The notes beneath the pieces were generated by a model. That model ran no database searches. It saw nothing but the letters and a program-made list of their open reading frames with translations, and was not told the origin of the DNA. 64,000 bases of DNA from Pirellulales bacterium (lineage in GTDB: Bacteria; Planctomycetota; Planctomycetia; Pirellulales; JACPPG01). Positions within the stretch are counted from its first letter, which is position 1; each line of letters starts with the position of its first letter. This document shows positions 24,280-32,479 of this stretch, in pieces. A program made the translations under genes and the position numbers. The DNA lies in NCBI GenBank assembly GCA_036499395.1, contig DASYDW010000122.1, forward strand, positions 272,797 to 336,796. The letters are read 5' to 3'.

Positions 24280-26427
24280 ATGGTCACGCCCACCGTTTGG
24301 CCAGGTCGTCCCTACCCGCTCGGCGCTACCTGGGATGGCCGCGGTACGAACTTCGCGTTGTATTCGGAGAATGCGACCAAGGTCGAGCTTTGCTTGTACG
24401 ATGCGGTGAACGGTCACAAGGAGACAGCCCGCATTCCGCTTCCCGATACGACGGACATGGTCTGGCATGCCTATTTGCCCGACGTTTTGCCAGGGCAACT
24501 CTACGGTTATCGCGTGACCGGACCATACAAGCCTGAGGAAGGGCATCGCTTCAACCCTAACAAAGTGCTGCTGGATCCCTACGCCAAGGCGATTGCGCGT
24601 GAAACAAAGTGGCAGGACGAGATGTGGGGCTATCACGTCGGCGACGAGACTGCGGACCTGTCGTTCGATGAACGCGACAATGCCCAATACGCGCCGTTGG
24701 CGGTCGTCGTGGATGCGGCCTTCACCTGGGGCGATGACCGAGCGCCGCAAACCCCTTGGAACAAGACGATCATCTACGAGTTGCACGTCAAAGGCATGAC
24801 GCGCTTGAATCAAAATGTGCCTGAGCAACTACGTGGGTCCTATGCGGGACTAGGGTCCGAGGCCGCGATCCGCTATCTGCAAGACCTGGGCATCACGGCC
24901 GTTGAGCTATTGCCCGTTCACGAGCACGTCGACGATCGGCACCTGGTCGAACAGAACTTGGTGAACTACTGGGGCTATAACACGCTGGGATTCTTTGCGC
25001 CCGAACACATGTACGCCTCGGCCGGCAGCGGCGCTGACTCCGTGCGCGAGTTCAAGACAATGGTGCGGAATCTGCACTCGGCCGGCATCGAAGTGATCCT
25101 GGACGTGGTCTACAACCATACCGCCGAAGGGAATCAGATGGGGCCGACCCTTTCCTTTCGCGGCATCGACAACGCTGCGTATTACCGCCTCTCGCCGGAA
25201 AACCGCCGATATTACGTCGACTATACGGGTTGCGGCAACACCTTCAACATGCGCAACCCACGCGTGTTGCAGTTGATTATGGACAGCCTGCGTTATTGGG
25301 TGCTGGAAATGCACGTCGACGGATTTCGCTTTGACCTGGCCAGTACCTTGGCCCGCGAACTGCACGAAGTCGACAAGCTGGGGGCATTCTTTGACATCGT
25401 TCACCAGGATCCGATCGTTTCGCAGGTGAAGCTGATCGCCGAGCCTTGGGACCTGGGCGAAGGTGGCTATCAGGTCGGTAACTTTCCCGTGCTGTGGTCC
25501 GAATGGAACGGTAAATACCGCGATTGCATTCGGCATTTCTGGAAAGGCGATGGCGGCGTGGCCTCGGAGTTCGCGACCCGTTTCTGCGGCTCCAGCGATT
25601 TGTACGAATGGAGCAGTCGTCGGCCGCACGCCAGCATCAATTTCGTCACCTGCCACGACGGATTCACGCTCGCCGACCTGGTCAGCTACGACCATAAGCA
25701 CAACGAAGCGAACCGCGAGGACAATCGTGACGGCGCGGACGACAACATTAGTTGGAACTGTGGCGCCGAAGGACCGACCGACGATCCCAAAATCTTGGCC
25801 CTCCGCGCGAAGAAGCAACGCGCATTCTTGGCGACCTTGCTGCTTTCGCAAGGTGTGCCGATGCTGCTGGCTGGCGATGAGCTTGGCCATTCGCAAATGG
25901 GAAACAACAACACGTATTGCCAGGATAATGAACTGACGTGGCTCAGTTGGGATCTTTCGCCCGAGCAGCTTAAATTGCACGAGTTCGTGAAACGAGTCAT
26001 CAAGGTTTTTCACGAGCAGCCGGTTTTTCACCGTCGCCGCTTCTTCCACGGCCGGGCGCTGAAGGGGGTCGAGGCGCGCGAAATTGCCTGGCTCGATCCG
26101 AGCGGCCAGGAAATGTCCGATGAAGCTTGGAATGCGCCTTACGTGCGATGCCTGGGCGTGCAACTGTTCGGCCAGAGCATCGACGTCGATACGCACGGCG
26201 AAACGATTCGCGGCGATACGATGTTGCTATTGTTCAATGCCGATCACAACCATGCGATACCGTTTACGCTGCCCACTCCGGGCGCGACGTCGCCTTGGCA
26301 ACTCGTCTTTGATACGGCCAATCCCGATGCCGTTTGGGAACCAACGCTTGATGGCAAGTATCAACTCGATACCTGCGCGATGGCAGTTTTCAGCTCGGCG
26401 AATGAGCCGGTCGCGCGACCACTTTAA
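24280..26427 (+). CDS. glgX: Glycogen debranching enzyme (isoamylase type)
   Basis: 715 residues, GH13 family, within the usual GlgX range. Hydrolyses alpha-1,6 branches of limit dextrins. N-terminal CBM48 domain (YPLGATWDGRGTNFALYSE), then the barrel with VDGFRFDLAS holding the nucleophile Asp352, LIAEPWDLGEGG with the acid/base Glu388, and TCHDGFTLADLVSY with the third carboxylate Asp460. YQVGNFPVLWSEWN is a GlgX hallmark. ATG at 24280 with AAAGGAAA just upstream. No other glycogen gene is near; it follows the membrane-protein operon by 46 bp and may be read from it. Confidence 0.95.
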   Translation: MVTPTVWPGRPYPLGATWDGRGTNFALYSENATKVELCLYDAVNGHKETARIPLPDTTDMVWHAYLPDVLPGQLYGYRVTGPYKPEEGHRFNPNKVLLDPYAKAIARETKWQDEMWGYHVGDETADLSFDERDNAQYAPLAVVVDAAFTWGDDRAPQTPWNKTIIYELHVKGMTRLNQNVPEQLRGSYAGLGSEAAIRYLQDLGITAVELLPVHEHVDDRHLVEQNLVNYWGYNTLGFFAPEHMYASAGSGADSVREFKTMVRNLHSAGIEVILDVVYNHTAEGNQMGPTLSFRGIDNAAYYRLSPENRRYYVDYTGCGNTFNMRNPRVLQLIMDSLRYWVLEMHVDGFRFDLASTLARELHEVDKLGAFFDIVHQDPIVSQVKLIAEPWDLGEGGYQVGNFPVLWSEWNGKYRDCIRHFWKGDGGVASEFATRFCGSSDLYEWSSRRPHASINFVTCHDGFTLADLVSYDHKHNEANREDNRDGADDNISWNCGAEGPTDDPKILALRAKKQRAFLATLLLSQGVPMLLAGDELGHSQMGNNNTYCQDNELTWLSWDLSPEQLKLHEFVKRVIKVFHEQPVFHRRRFFHGRALKGVEAREIAWLDPSGQEMSDEAWNAPYVRCLGVQLFGQSIDVDTHGETIRGDTMLLLFNADHNHAIPFTLPTPGATSPWQLVFDTANPDAVWEPTLDGKYQLDTCAMAVFSSANEPVARPL

Positions 26428-26603
26428 GACGCTTATCGTTTACCAGGCAATGGGCGGAATTGGTCCAATACTTGGCGTCGCCGCCGTTTCGTTGTTTGGG
26501 TCGCAACGTCGCGATCTGCTCGTAACATTCGCCGCGTCATGCAGCGTTAAGGTAACGCATTCGGATCGACGCGCGGCAGTCGCTGGAAGGATCGATCCGC
26601 TCG

Positions 26604-27131
26604 TCAATCCGCCGCCGAAGCCAGGGCGACGATAGCCGCATCGCGCGCGTGAAGTGAGTGCGAAGTCGTGGCTCTCGCAATCGTGTCGACCGTTTCTTCC
26701 AAGTGCGACATCGCGCTCACATCGTCGGGCTTCGGAGGTTCGAGTTGTTGCGGCTCAGCCTGTTCAAGCATTCCGTGACCGCTACGCGAGAACGGATTCA
26801 GGCTGCCAAGTTGTCCGGCGCTTAGGGCATCGGTCCGCATCACAACGCCACCCAGCGATTGGGATAGCGTCGACACGGATCCCTGCGGCGCCGTCCAGGG
26901 AACCGCATTGTTGAAGGTCATCGCGGCGCCCAGGACGTCGGTGGCCGGTAGAGCGTTCTGCCCCAAAAGCTGCACCGCCGTGAGCGGAGTAGCCGATGGG
27001 AACGCAGGCGGGTCAGCAGGCGAAGCGAAGAGCAGATAACGACGTTCAAGCTCTTCTACGCGCAAAACACGTCGCCGTTTTTCGGCACCAAACCGCTTGC
27101 GCGACTCTAGGATTTTCGGTGCATGGACCAT
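26604..27131 (-). CDS. Short planctomycete protein with a LERRYLL-type N-terminus
   Basis: 175 residues from the ATG at 27131 (GGAGG 7 nt upstream; promoter candidate at 27270-27298). The N-terminus is basic (ESRKRFGAEKRRRVLRVEELE) and runs into LERRYLLFASPA. Many very large planctomycete surface proteins begin with a similar basic run and an LExRxLL motif, thought to direct export. Here the motif heads a protein of only 175 residues, with a Pro/Ala/Ser-rich middle and a final helix (HLEETVDTIARATTSHSL). It may be a small exported protein or the remnant of a larger one. No other function can be read. Confidence 0.6.
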   Translation of the reverse strand: MVHAPKILESRKRFGAEKRRRVLRVEELERRYLLFASPADPPAFPSATPLTAVQLLGQNALPATDVLGAAMTFNNAVPWTAPQGSVSTLSQSLGGVVMRTDALSAGQLGSLNPFSRSGHGMLEQAEPQQLEPPKPDDVSAMSHLEETVDTIARATTSHSLHARDAAIVALASAAD

Positions 27132-27476
27132 GTTTTGGCCTCCGACGTTGCGGCGACTACCCGATATTCGCCGGCGAGGATCTCACCAGGGATTACGGCG
27201 GCAGGCGACGTTCGGATTCGCGACAGCGCGAATTCGAGACGCGGTGCCGACAGTGCAGTGCCTACAAGGATTATTTGGCGGGGTTTTTCGGCGGGCAAGC
27301 TGGGGCACTGCAAGTTTATGACATTTTTTGCGCCCGGTCGGATTAGCACACTGATTTGCTAGAAAAGCCACTGGGAAAAGGGCTTAGGCCTGCCTTCGAG
27401 GCCGGATTTGCCGGCATTCTTGGCCAAACCCCTACGCACAAAAGGTGGTGCGGCCGATTGCCTGCCCACCGTTAGG
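27132..27476. other. Intergenic region, promoter candidate only
   Basis: About 345 bp between two minus-strand genes. It contains the promoter candidate at 27270-27298. No reading frame with a believable start was found. Confidence 0.5.
27270..27298 (-). promoter_or_regulatory. Candidate sigma-70 promoter of the LERRYLL-type gene
   Basis: On the minus strand: -35 TTGCCC (27293-27298), 17-bp spacer, -10 AATAAT (27270-27275, five of six consensus bases). The transcript would carry a leader of about 130 nt before the ATG at 27131. Confidence 0.35.
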
Positions 27477-28325
27477 TCAGCCGTCCGTAAGCAACCGAGC
27501 GTCATCGACCGGCGGGTCTTGGGACGCACGGTCGATTGCCAGGCTCTCATCTTTGAGCGCTATGCCGCTCAACTGTCGAGCCAGCGATTCGCGAAATAGA
27601 TAATGCAGCTTTTGGGCAGCATTTTCAGGACTCAGGCCTTGCGGACGAATATTCGAAACGCAATTGCGATGAGCATCCGATAGGCCCGGTCGTGGAGCAT
27701 AGACGAGATACGCGCCGAGACTGTCCGGCGATCCAAGGCCCGGCCGTTCGCCAATCAGGATAACAGCCACTTGCGCGCTGAAGGCAGCGCCGATCTCGTC
27801 CTCCACGAAAACTCGCCCGCGCTCGACCACGACGACCGGCGAGATCGTCCGACGCTCGGCTCGGAGCAATGGTAACCAGGCAGCGAGTAACGGCACCACT
27901 TGTCGTTCCGCAGCCAAGGCCGAGAGACCGTCGGAAACGACAATCGTCAGATCGACGCCCTTCGGAGTTGCCGTCTGCGACGAATCGGATTGGTCACAGA
28001 GTGCAACCGCGGCCCCGGCCAGAGTCGAGCGGCTGGCATCATTGAGCTGGCGTCCCAAGTCGGGGCGCGTGAGAAAAACTTGTCGGTTCAGCGCGGCGCT
28101 CGACAGGCAAATGGTTGTAATCCCCAATTGCTGGATGCGACGGGCCAATTCCGCGGAATCAAATGGCGCATGAACGGCGTCGCGCGCCCGGGCATGCGAG
28201 AGCTGAAAGTCGAGCAACTCGCTGGTCGGGAGACTAGCGCCAGCGCGTCCCAATGCGATACGCGCTGGCGTGAACGCTCGCAGTCGTAGCCATGCGTCGG
28301 GACGTGCGATCGGATCGTTCGTCAA
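27477..28325 (-). CDS. eutC: Ethanolamine ammonia-lyase small subunit
   Basis: 282 residues, close to the usual 295. Forms with EutB the adenosylcobalamin enzyme that converts ethanolamine to acetaldehyde and ammonia. Family signatures: RIALGRAGASLPTSELLDFQ, HARARDAVHAPFD, VDLTIVVSDGLSALA, GERPGLGSPDSLGAYLVY and NCVSNIRPQGL. Starts with TTG at 28325, 3 bp after the eutB stop, with a GGAG box 8 nt upstream inside eutB, so translation is coupled to eutB. No eutA reactivase, no aldehyde dehydrogenase and no microcompartment shell gene is adjacent. Confidence 0.93.
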   Translation of the reverse strand: MTNDPIARPDAWLRLRAFTPARIALGRAGASLPTSELLDFQLSHARARDAVHAPFDSAELARRIQQLGITTICLSSAALNRQVFLTRPDLGRQLNDASRSTLAGAAVALCDQSDSSQTATPKGVDLTIVVSDGLSALAAERQVVPLLAAWLPLLRAERRTISPVVVVERGRVFVEDEIGAAFSAQVAVILIGERPGLGSPDSLGAYLVYAPRPGLSDAHRNCVSNIRPQGLSPENAAQKLHYLFRESLARQLSGIALKDESLAIDRASQDPPVDDARLLTDG

Positions 28326-28328
28326 CTT

Positions 28329-29738
28329 TTAGGCTCCGCCGTTCCCGGATGCCGTGGGGACCGATTTCGTTGCCGTTAACAGGCGATGCCGTTCGCCGAC
28401 GGGCAGCAAACGATTTTGGCCGTCGCTCACGCCGATCGTTTCGAGCCAGTTTTCAAATTCCGGGGCTGGCCGCAGCCTCAGCACTTGCCGCAAGTAATGG
28501 CTATCGTGAAACGAGGTCGACTGATAATTCAACATGCAATCATCGGCGCCCGGCACGCCCATGATGTAATTGCACCCGGCCACGCCCAGCATCGTAAGCA
28601 GGGTATCCATGTCGTCCTGGTCAGCTTCGGCGTGATTGGTGTAGCAAATATCACAGCCCATGGGCAGGCCCAACAGCTTGCCGCAGAAATGGTCCTCCAG
28701 GCCGGCACGGATGATTTGCTTTCCGTCGAAAAGATATTCCGGTCCAATGAAGCCGACCACGGTATTGACCAATAGCGGCTCGAACCGACGCGCCACGGCG
28801 TATGCCCGGGCTTCGAGCGTTTGCTGATCGACGCCATGATGGCCGCCGGCTGACAGGCATGCCCCCTGGCCCGTCTCGAAATACATCACGTTTTGGCCAA
28901 CTGTGCCACGTCGCAGGCTCTGCGCCGCGTCGTGGGCCTCGGTCAACAATTTCAGATCAATCCCGAAGCTCTGATTGGCAGTCTCGGTTCCGGCAATCGA
29001 TTGAAACACCAGATCGACCGGCGCGCCGCGTTCGATCGCGGCGATTTGGTTCGTGACGTGAGCCAGTACGCACGACTGCGTGGGAATCTGGTGCTGCTGA
29101 ATCAGCTCGTCGATCAACTTTAAAAGGTCGATCGTTACCGGCATATTGTCGCTGGCCGGGTTGATGCCGATCACGGCGTCGCCGCAGCCGTAGCATAGAC
29201 CGTCCAGGATTGACGCCGCGATGCCGCGCGCATCGTCGGTGGGATGATTCGGCTGCAACCGTACCGACAATCGGCCCGGCAGGCCGATCGTATCGCGAAA
29301 TCTCGACACGACGCGGCGCTTGCTCGCCACGAGGACCAGGTCCTGATTGCGCATCAGCTTGCTAACGGCGGCGACCATCTCGGGCGTCAGGCCTGGTGCG
29401 AGCGTCGTCAACCGATCGCCATCGACTTCGTAGGACAAGAGCCAATCGCGGAACTGCCCGACAGTGAGGTCAGCGATCGGAGCGAATGCCTGCCGATCGT
29501 GGCTATCGACGATCAACCGCGTGACTTCATCGACTTCGTACGGAATCACGGGCTCGGCGAGGAACAGCTCCAGCGGAAGATCGGCCAAAAGCATTTGAGC
29601 TGCGACGCGTTCCTCGGCATTTTCCGCGGCCACACCAGCCAGCACGTCGCCACTGCGCGCGGGTGTGGCCTTGGCCAGCAGCGACTTCAAGTCGGCGAAG
29701 TGGTACCGTCGTTTGCCAAGCGAAAGGCTGTACGTCAT
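28329..29738 (-). CDS. eutB: Ethanolamine ammonia-lyase large subunit
   Basis: 469 residues from the ATG at 29738; the frame is open to 29801 but the family normally begins at this point (MTYSLSLGKRRYHFADLKSL). TIM-barrel subunit carrying the substrate and cobalamin sites. Family signatures: LLAKATPARSGDVLAGVAAE, IPYEVDEVTRLI, GDAVIGINPASDN, FETGQGACLSAGGHHGVDQQ, NTVVGFIGPEYLFDG and CDICYTNHAEADQDDMD. The enzyme is inactivated during turnover and in enterics needs EutA, which is not seen here. Located downstream of the ethanolamine permease; a dense dyad at 29810-29833 lies upstream and may be its operator. Confidence 0.95.
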   Translation of the reverse strand: MTYSLSLGKRRYHFADLKSLLAKATPARSGDVLAGVAAENAEERVAAQMLLADLPLELFLAEPVIPYEVDEVTRLIVDSHDRQAFAPIADLTVGQFRDWLLSYEVDGDRLTTLAPGLTPEMVAAVSKLMRNQDLVLVASKRRVVSRFRDTIGLPGRLSVRLQPNHPTDDARGIAASILDGLCYGCGDAVIGINPASDNMPVTIDLLKLIDELIQQHQIPTQSCVLAHVTNQIAAIERGAPVDLVFQSIAGTETANQSFGIDLKLLTEAHDAAQSLRRGTVGQNVMYFETGQGACLSAGGHHGVDQQTLEARAYAVARRFEPLLVNTVVGFIGPEYLFDGKQIIRAGLEDHFCGKLLGLPMGCDICYTNHAEADQDDMDTLLTMLGVAGCNYIMGVPGADDCMLNYQSTSFHDSHYLRQVLRLRPAPEFENWLETIGVSDGQNRLLPVGERHRLLTATKSVPTASGNGGA

Positions 29739-29809
29739 GCGTTGTTGCGGCTTCTCGAGAATGGAAGGCCGGCCACCGTTCGCGATCCGGGCCACTGACA
29801 CAGTTTACC

Positions 29810-29833
29810 CCACGCCGGCGTGGAATTTCCACG
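29810..29833. promoter_or_regulatory. Overlapping palindromes upstream of eutB
   Basis: Two perfect dyads share one half-site: CCACGCCGGCGTGG (29810-29823) and CGTGGAATTTCCACG (29819-29833, seven-base arms around one base). Together they present three CCACG/CGTGG half-sites in 24 bp, 70-95 bp upstream of the eutB start and about 135 bp from the divergent small membrane gene at 29969. This spacing suits a dimeric regulator acting on one or both genes. Confidence 0.45.
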
Positions 29834-29968
29834 TCGTTCCGAGGTAGCTTGATAGGACCAATGATGACTCAGGTTGGATTTATTCCCAAAATGCGTTAGA
29901 CAAGCGTGCCGTTCGAGTGGCCGCAGAGCAGTGCGAAAAAATCGATAACGCAGGCAACGAGGCTGAGC

Positions 29969-30274
29969 ATGCTCACCCGACGACTCGTATCGTTCCGACT
30001 TTCCTCTCTTTTGTGGTTAACGATTGGTGTCGCTGGCGGATTGGCCGCGTGGCGAAGTTGGGAGCTGGCTCGGTTGAAACCGCTACAAATCTCGTGCGAT
30101 CGTGCGCTCATCGAGTGGCGCTGCGTTAGGTCGTTGTACGACTTTCATGGGAGGGCGCTAGCCGAAGACGAGGCTGCGGCGCGCAACCGGTATTTTAAAA
30201 ACCGCGGCGCACTGGAACTGGCTACCGCCAATCTCTGGTGGCCGGGAAATCTCCTCGCGACGCGAGGCCGCTAA
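29969..30274 (+). CDS. Small membrane-anchored protein, function unknown
   Basis: 101 residues from the ATG at 29969, with GAGG 6 nt upstream; the frame continues upstream to 29906 without a start signal. A basic N-terminus (MLTRRLVSFRLSSLL) leads into one membrane helix (LWLTIGVAGGLAAW), a layout common in small planctomycete proteins whose start resembles RFSLRTLL. The rest is soluble and rich in Arg and Trp (ALIEWRCVRSLYDFHGRAL). It lies inside the ethanolamine locus on the opposite strand. No function can be assigned. Confidence 0.5.
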   Translation: MLTRRLVSFRLSSLLWLTIGVAGGLAAWRSWELARLKPLQISCDRALIEWRCVRSLYDFHGRALAEDEAAARNRYFKNRGALELATANLWWPGNLLATRGR

Positions 30275-30301
30275 GGACATTACGCCGGCCAAGGTTCGTT
30301 T

Positions 30302-31768
30302 TCACTCGACGCGCCCAAACTGCGCCCTATCGGCAGCGGTTAAACGCCTGCGAACGATCCCGTAGTAATAGAGCATCGCTGCCGCCAGGATCGTTACGTA
30401 CCAGACGCTAAGCCAACGCTCGAACAGATTATCGGCGCCTGCCAGATTGTAATTGCCGTAGAGCATCATTAGCAGGGCTAACGTGGCAAGCAGCATGGCG
30501 ACCGCCGGCAGCAATGGATAAAACGGCGTCCGATAAGGGCGCGGCAAATCGGGCTCGTGCCGCCGCAGTGCAAAGAGCGCCGTCATCGAAATGATATAGA
30601 GTGTCACGGCGGCGAGCGCGCTCATCGTGATCAAGCCGGCGGTGTCGAGAAAATAGATCGACACGACGCCAATCGCAAAGTTCAAAGCCAGCGCATTGAC
30701 AGGCGTGCCGGTCCGCGGATGCGCCCTGCCCAATACATGCGGCAGAAAGCCGACGCGACCCATGTCGAACAGTGCTCGGCCTGCGACCAGCACGATGCCG
30801 TTGAACGAGGCAATAAATCCCAACAGGCCAATGCCCACCAGTGCGTGAAATAACTTCGACTCGGGCGAGATGACCTGTGAGGCCGCCAGCAGCAGCGGGT
30901 TATCGGCGGGCGTGGCATCCCTGCCGATTGCGAGAAGGCCACTGTCATTGATGCTGAGATGATGATCTTCATAAACGGCGCGCTCCCAACCCCCAACGCC
31001 CACGCTCCCGCCCAGGACAATTCCTCCCAGCAACACGAGTGTCAGAATTGCGAAGCCGAAGCCCAATGCAACGTCGCGCTGCGGATTGCGAGCTTCTTCG
31101 GCGGCATTGGCGACACCTTCGATCGCGACATAAAACCACACAGCGAAGGGAATCGCGGCCAGGATGCCTCCTGCGCCCTGCGGAAACGCGTTGGCGGTGT
31201 AGTTCGCTAACTGGAAATGGGGCAGGGCGATGCCGGCGAATAACGCGATTCCGGCCACGGCCATCACGGTGACAAACAGCTCGAACGCTGCTGCCTGACG
31301 CACGCCCCACATGTTCAGAGCAGTGAAGGCCAAATAGGCGACCAATGCTGTGTGTCGTCGATCGAAGTCGGGAAACCATTGGTTCACGTAAGTACCGATA
31401 GCCATCGCGATCGCTGGCGGGGCGAAGAGGAACTCGATCGCCTGCGCGGTTCCCCCCAGGAAGCCGACCGCCGTTCCCAACCCACGCGTGGCGTATACGA
31501 ACACGCCGCCCGCCCGAGGAATCGCGCACGCCATTTCGGTGTAGCTGAAGACAAAGGCGACGGCCATCGTGCTCATTAGCAGAAAGGCGATCAGCAGTCC
31601 GCCGCTACCGCCGGCGGCAAGCCCCAGATTCCAGCCAAAATAGTCGCCCGAGATCACGTAACCGACGCCCAAACCCCACAGAGTGACCGGTCCAAGCGTC
31701 TTTCGTAAATGTGCCGGCCCGTCGGAAGGTGTGGTATGCGAAGCGGGCGACGAGGAATGTTGAGACAT
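30302..31768 (-). CDS. Ethanolamine permease (APC family, EAT type)
   Basis: 488 residues from the ATG at 31768 (an in-frame TTG at 31786 is possible; neither has a clear ribosome binding site). About 12 membrane helices. The N-terminal sequence RKTLGPVTLWGLGVGYVIS followed by GDYFGWNLGL is typical of the ethanolamine transporter group, and TM6 holds PFAVWFYVAIEGVANAAEEA. Together with eutB and eutC on the same strand it gives a compact uptake-and-cleavage set for ethanolamine. The plus-strand gene at 29969-30274 lies between it and eutB, so eutBC probably has its own promoter. Confidence 0.85.
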   Translation of the reverse strand: MSQHSSSPASHTTPSDGPAHLRKTLGPVTLWGLGVGYVISGDYFGWNLGLAAGGSGGLLIAFLLMSTMAVAFVFSYTEMACAIPRAGGVFVYATRGLGTAVGFLGGTAQAIEFLFAPPAIAMAIGTYVNQWFPDFDRRHTALVAYLAFTALNMWGVRQAAAFELFVTVMAVAGIALFAGIALPHFQLANYTANAFPQGAGGILAAIPFAVWFYVAIEGVANAAEEARNPQRDVALGFGFAILTLVLLGGIVLGGSVGVGGWERAVYEDHHLSINDSGLLAIGRDATPADNPLLLAASQVISPESKLFHALVGIGLLGFIASFNGIVLVAGRALFDMGRVGFLPHVLGRAHPRTGTPVNALALNFAIGVVSIYFLDTAGLITMSALAAVTLYIISMTALFALRRHEPDLPRPYRTPFYPLLPAVAMLLATLALLMMLYGNYNLAGADNLFERWLSVWYVTILAAAMLYYYGIVRRRLTAADRAQFGRVE

Positions 31769-32479
31769 CAAGGACGTGTGAGCCAATGAATGGGGCGATT
31801 TCGGAGCGACAAAGTCGACGCACGTTCAGTTGTGGAACTTGGCCGCGCGGCCAACAGGGGAGAGAAAAGGTATCTATGCTAATAAATGCGCTACGAGGCT
31901 GATCAAATGTATTAAATAACGGCTGCGCCACCGTTCTTGTGCTTATATGCCACTACAAATATGTAGTTTGTTAATCAGCAAGTATTTCAAAGATTCTGGT
32001 TGACTTTGCCATGCCGCGGCCGCTATGCTCCGGGCATGGCAGGGGAAGAGGCGCCCCGCCGACAAATGAGCGCTGGGCACGCTAGTGTAGCGGAAATCTC
32101 GATAGCGGTATCGACGCGCGGCTAGGCGCGACGGTGACCGTTTCTTTTAGTGCGGTTGGCTTTGATCGTGGCCCTTATGGCCGCATCTTTGTCTCCGCAT
32201 ATCCCTTGGCGTCGCGAGCTTTTGTGGCTGCGACGTTTCTCAGGAACATTTTATTTTCACGATCATGTCTACGTTGTTTTTCGTTTCGATCATCGTTTTT
32301 ATCGTCGCGCAGCGGCATTTCTATGCGCTGCTGCGCAGGTTGGCCTCCGGCAGAACTTTCGACTCGACGGGTTTCGACTCGAATAGTTTTATCCGGCAGC
32401 GAGGGAATCGCGGAGTGCTTGATTCCGCGGTTCATGGCCGACGTTTCGGAACAGTTAATATTATTGAGGTACAGCAATC
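31769..32479. other. Long intergenic region upstream of the pentapeptide gene
   Basis: About 710 bp between divergent genes, with an AT-rich centre (31870-32000). It contains a promoter candidate with an overlapping inverted repeat (32000-32040). Plus-strand frames between 32134 and 32618 have no start signal and are taken as noise. Confidence 0.5.
32000..32040 (+). promoter_or_regulatory. Promoter candidate overlapped by an 8-bp inverted repeat
   Basis: -35 TTGACT (32000-32005), 18-bp spacer, -10 TATGCT (32024-32029). A perfect inverted repeat, GCCATGCC (32008-32015) and GGCATGGC (32033-32040), brackets the -10 box, and a GCGGCCGC palindrome lies in the loop. This looks like a repressor site placed over a promoter. 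The next gene on this strand starts at 32480, so the leader would be about 440 nt. Confidence 0.4.

Noticed and set aside
24907..26196. 429-codon open frame on the minus strand
   Set aside because: Antisense to glgX, whose catalytic residues are all present; no start signal or motif.
31787..32479. Several short plus-strand frames before the pentapeptide gene
   Set aside because: None has a ribosome binding site or recognisable composition; they are read as part of a non-coding leader.
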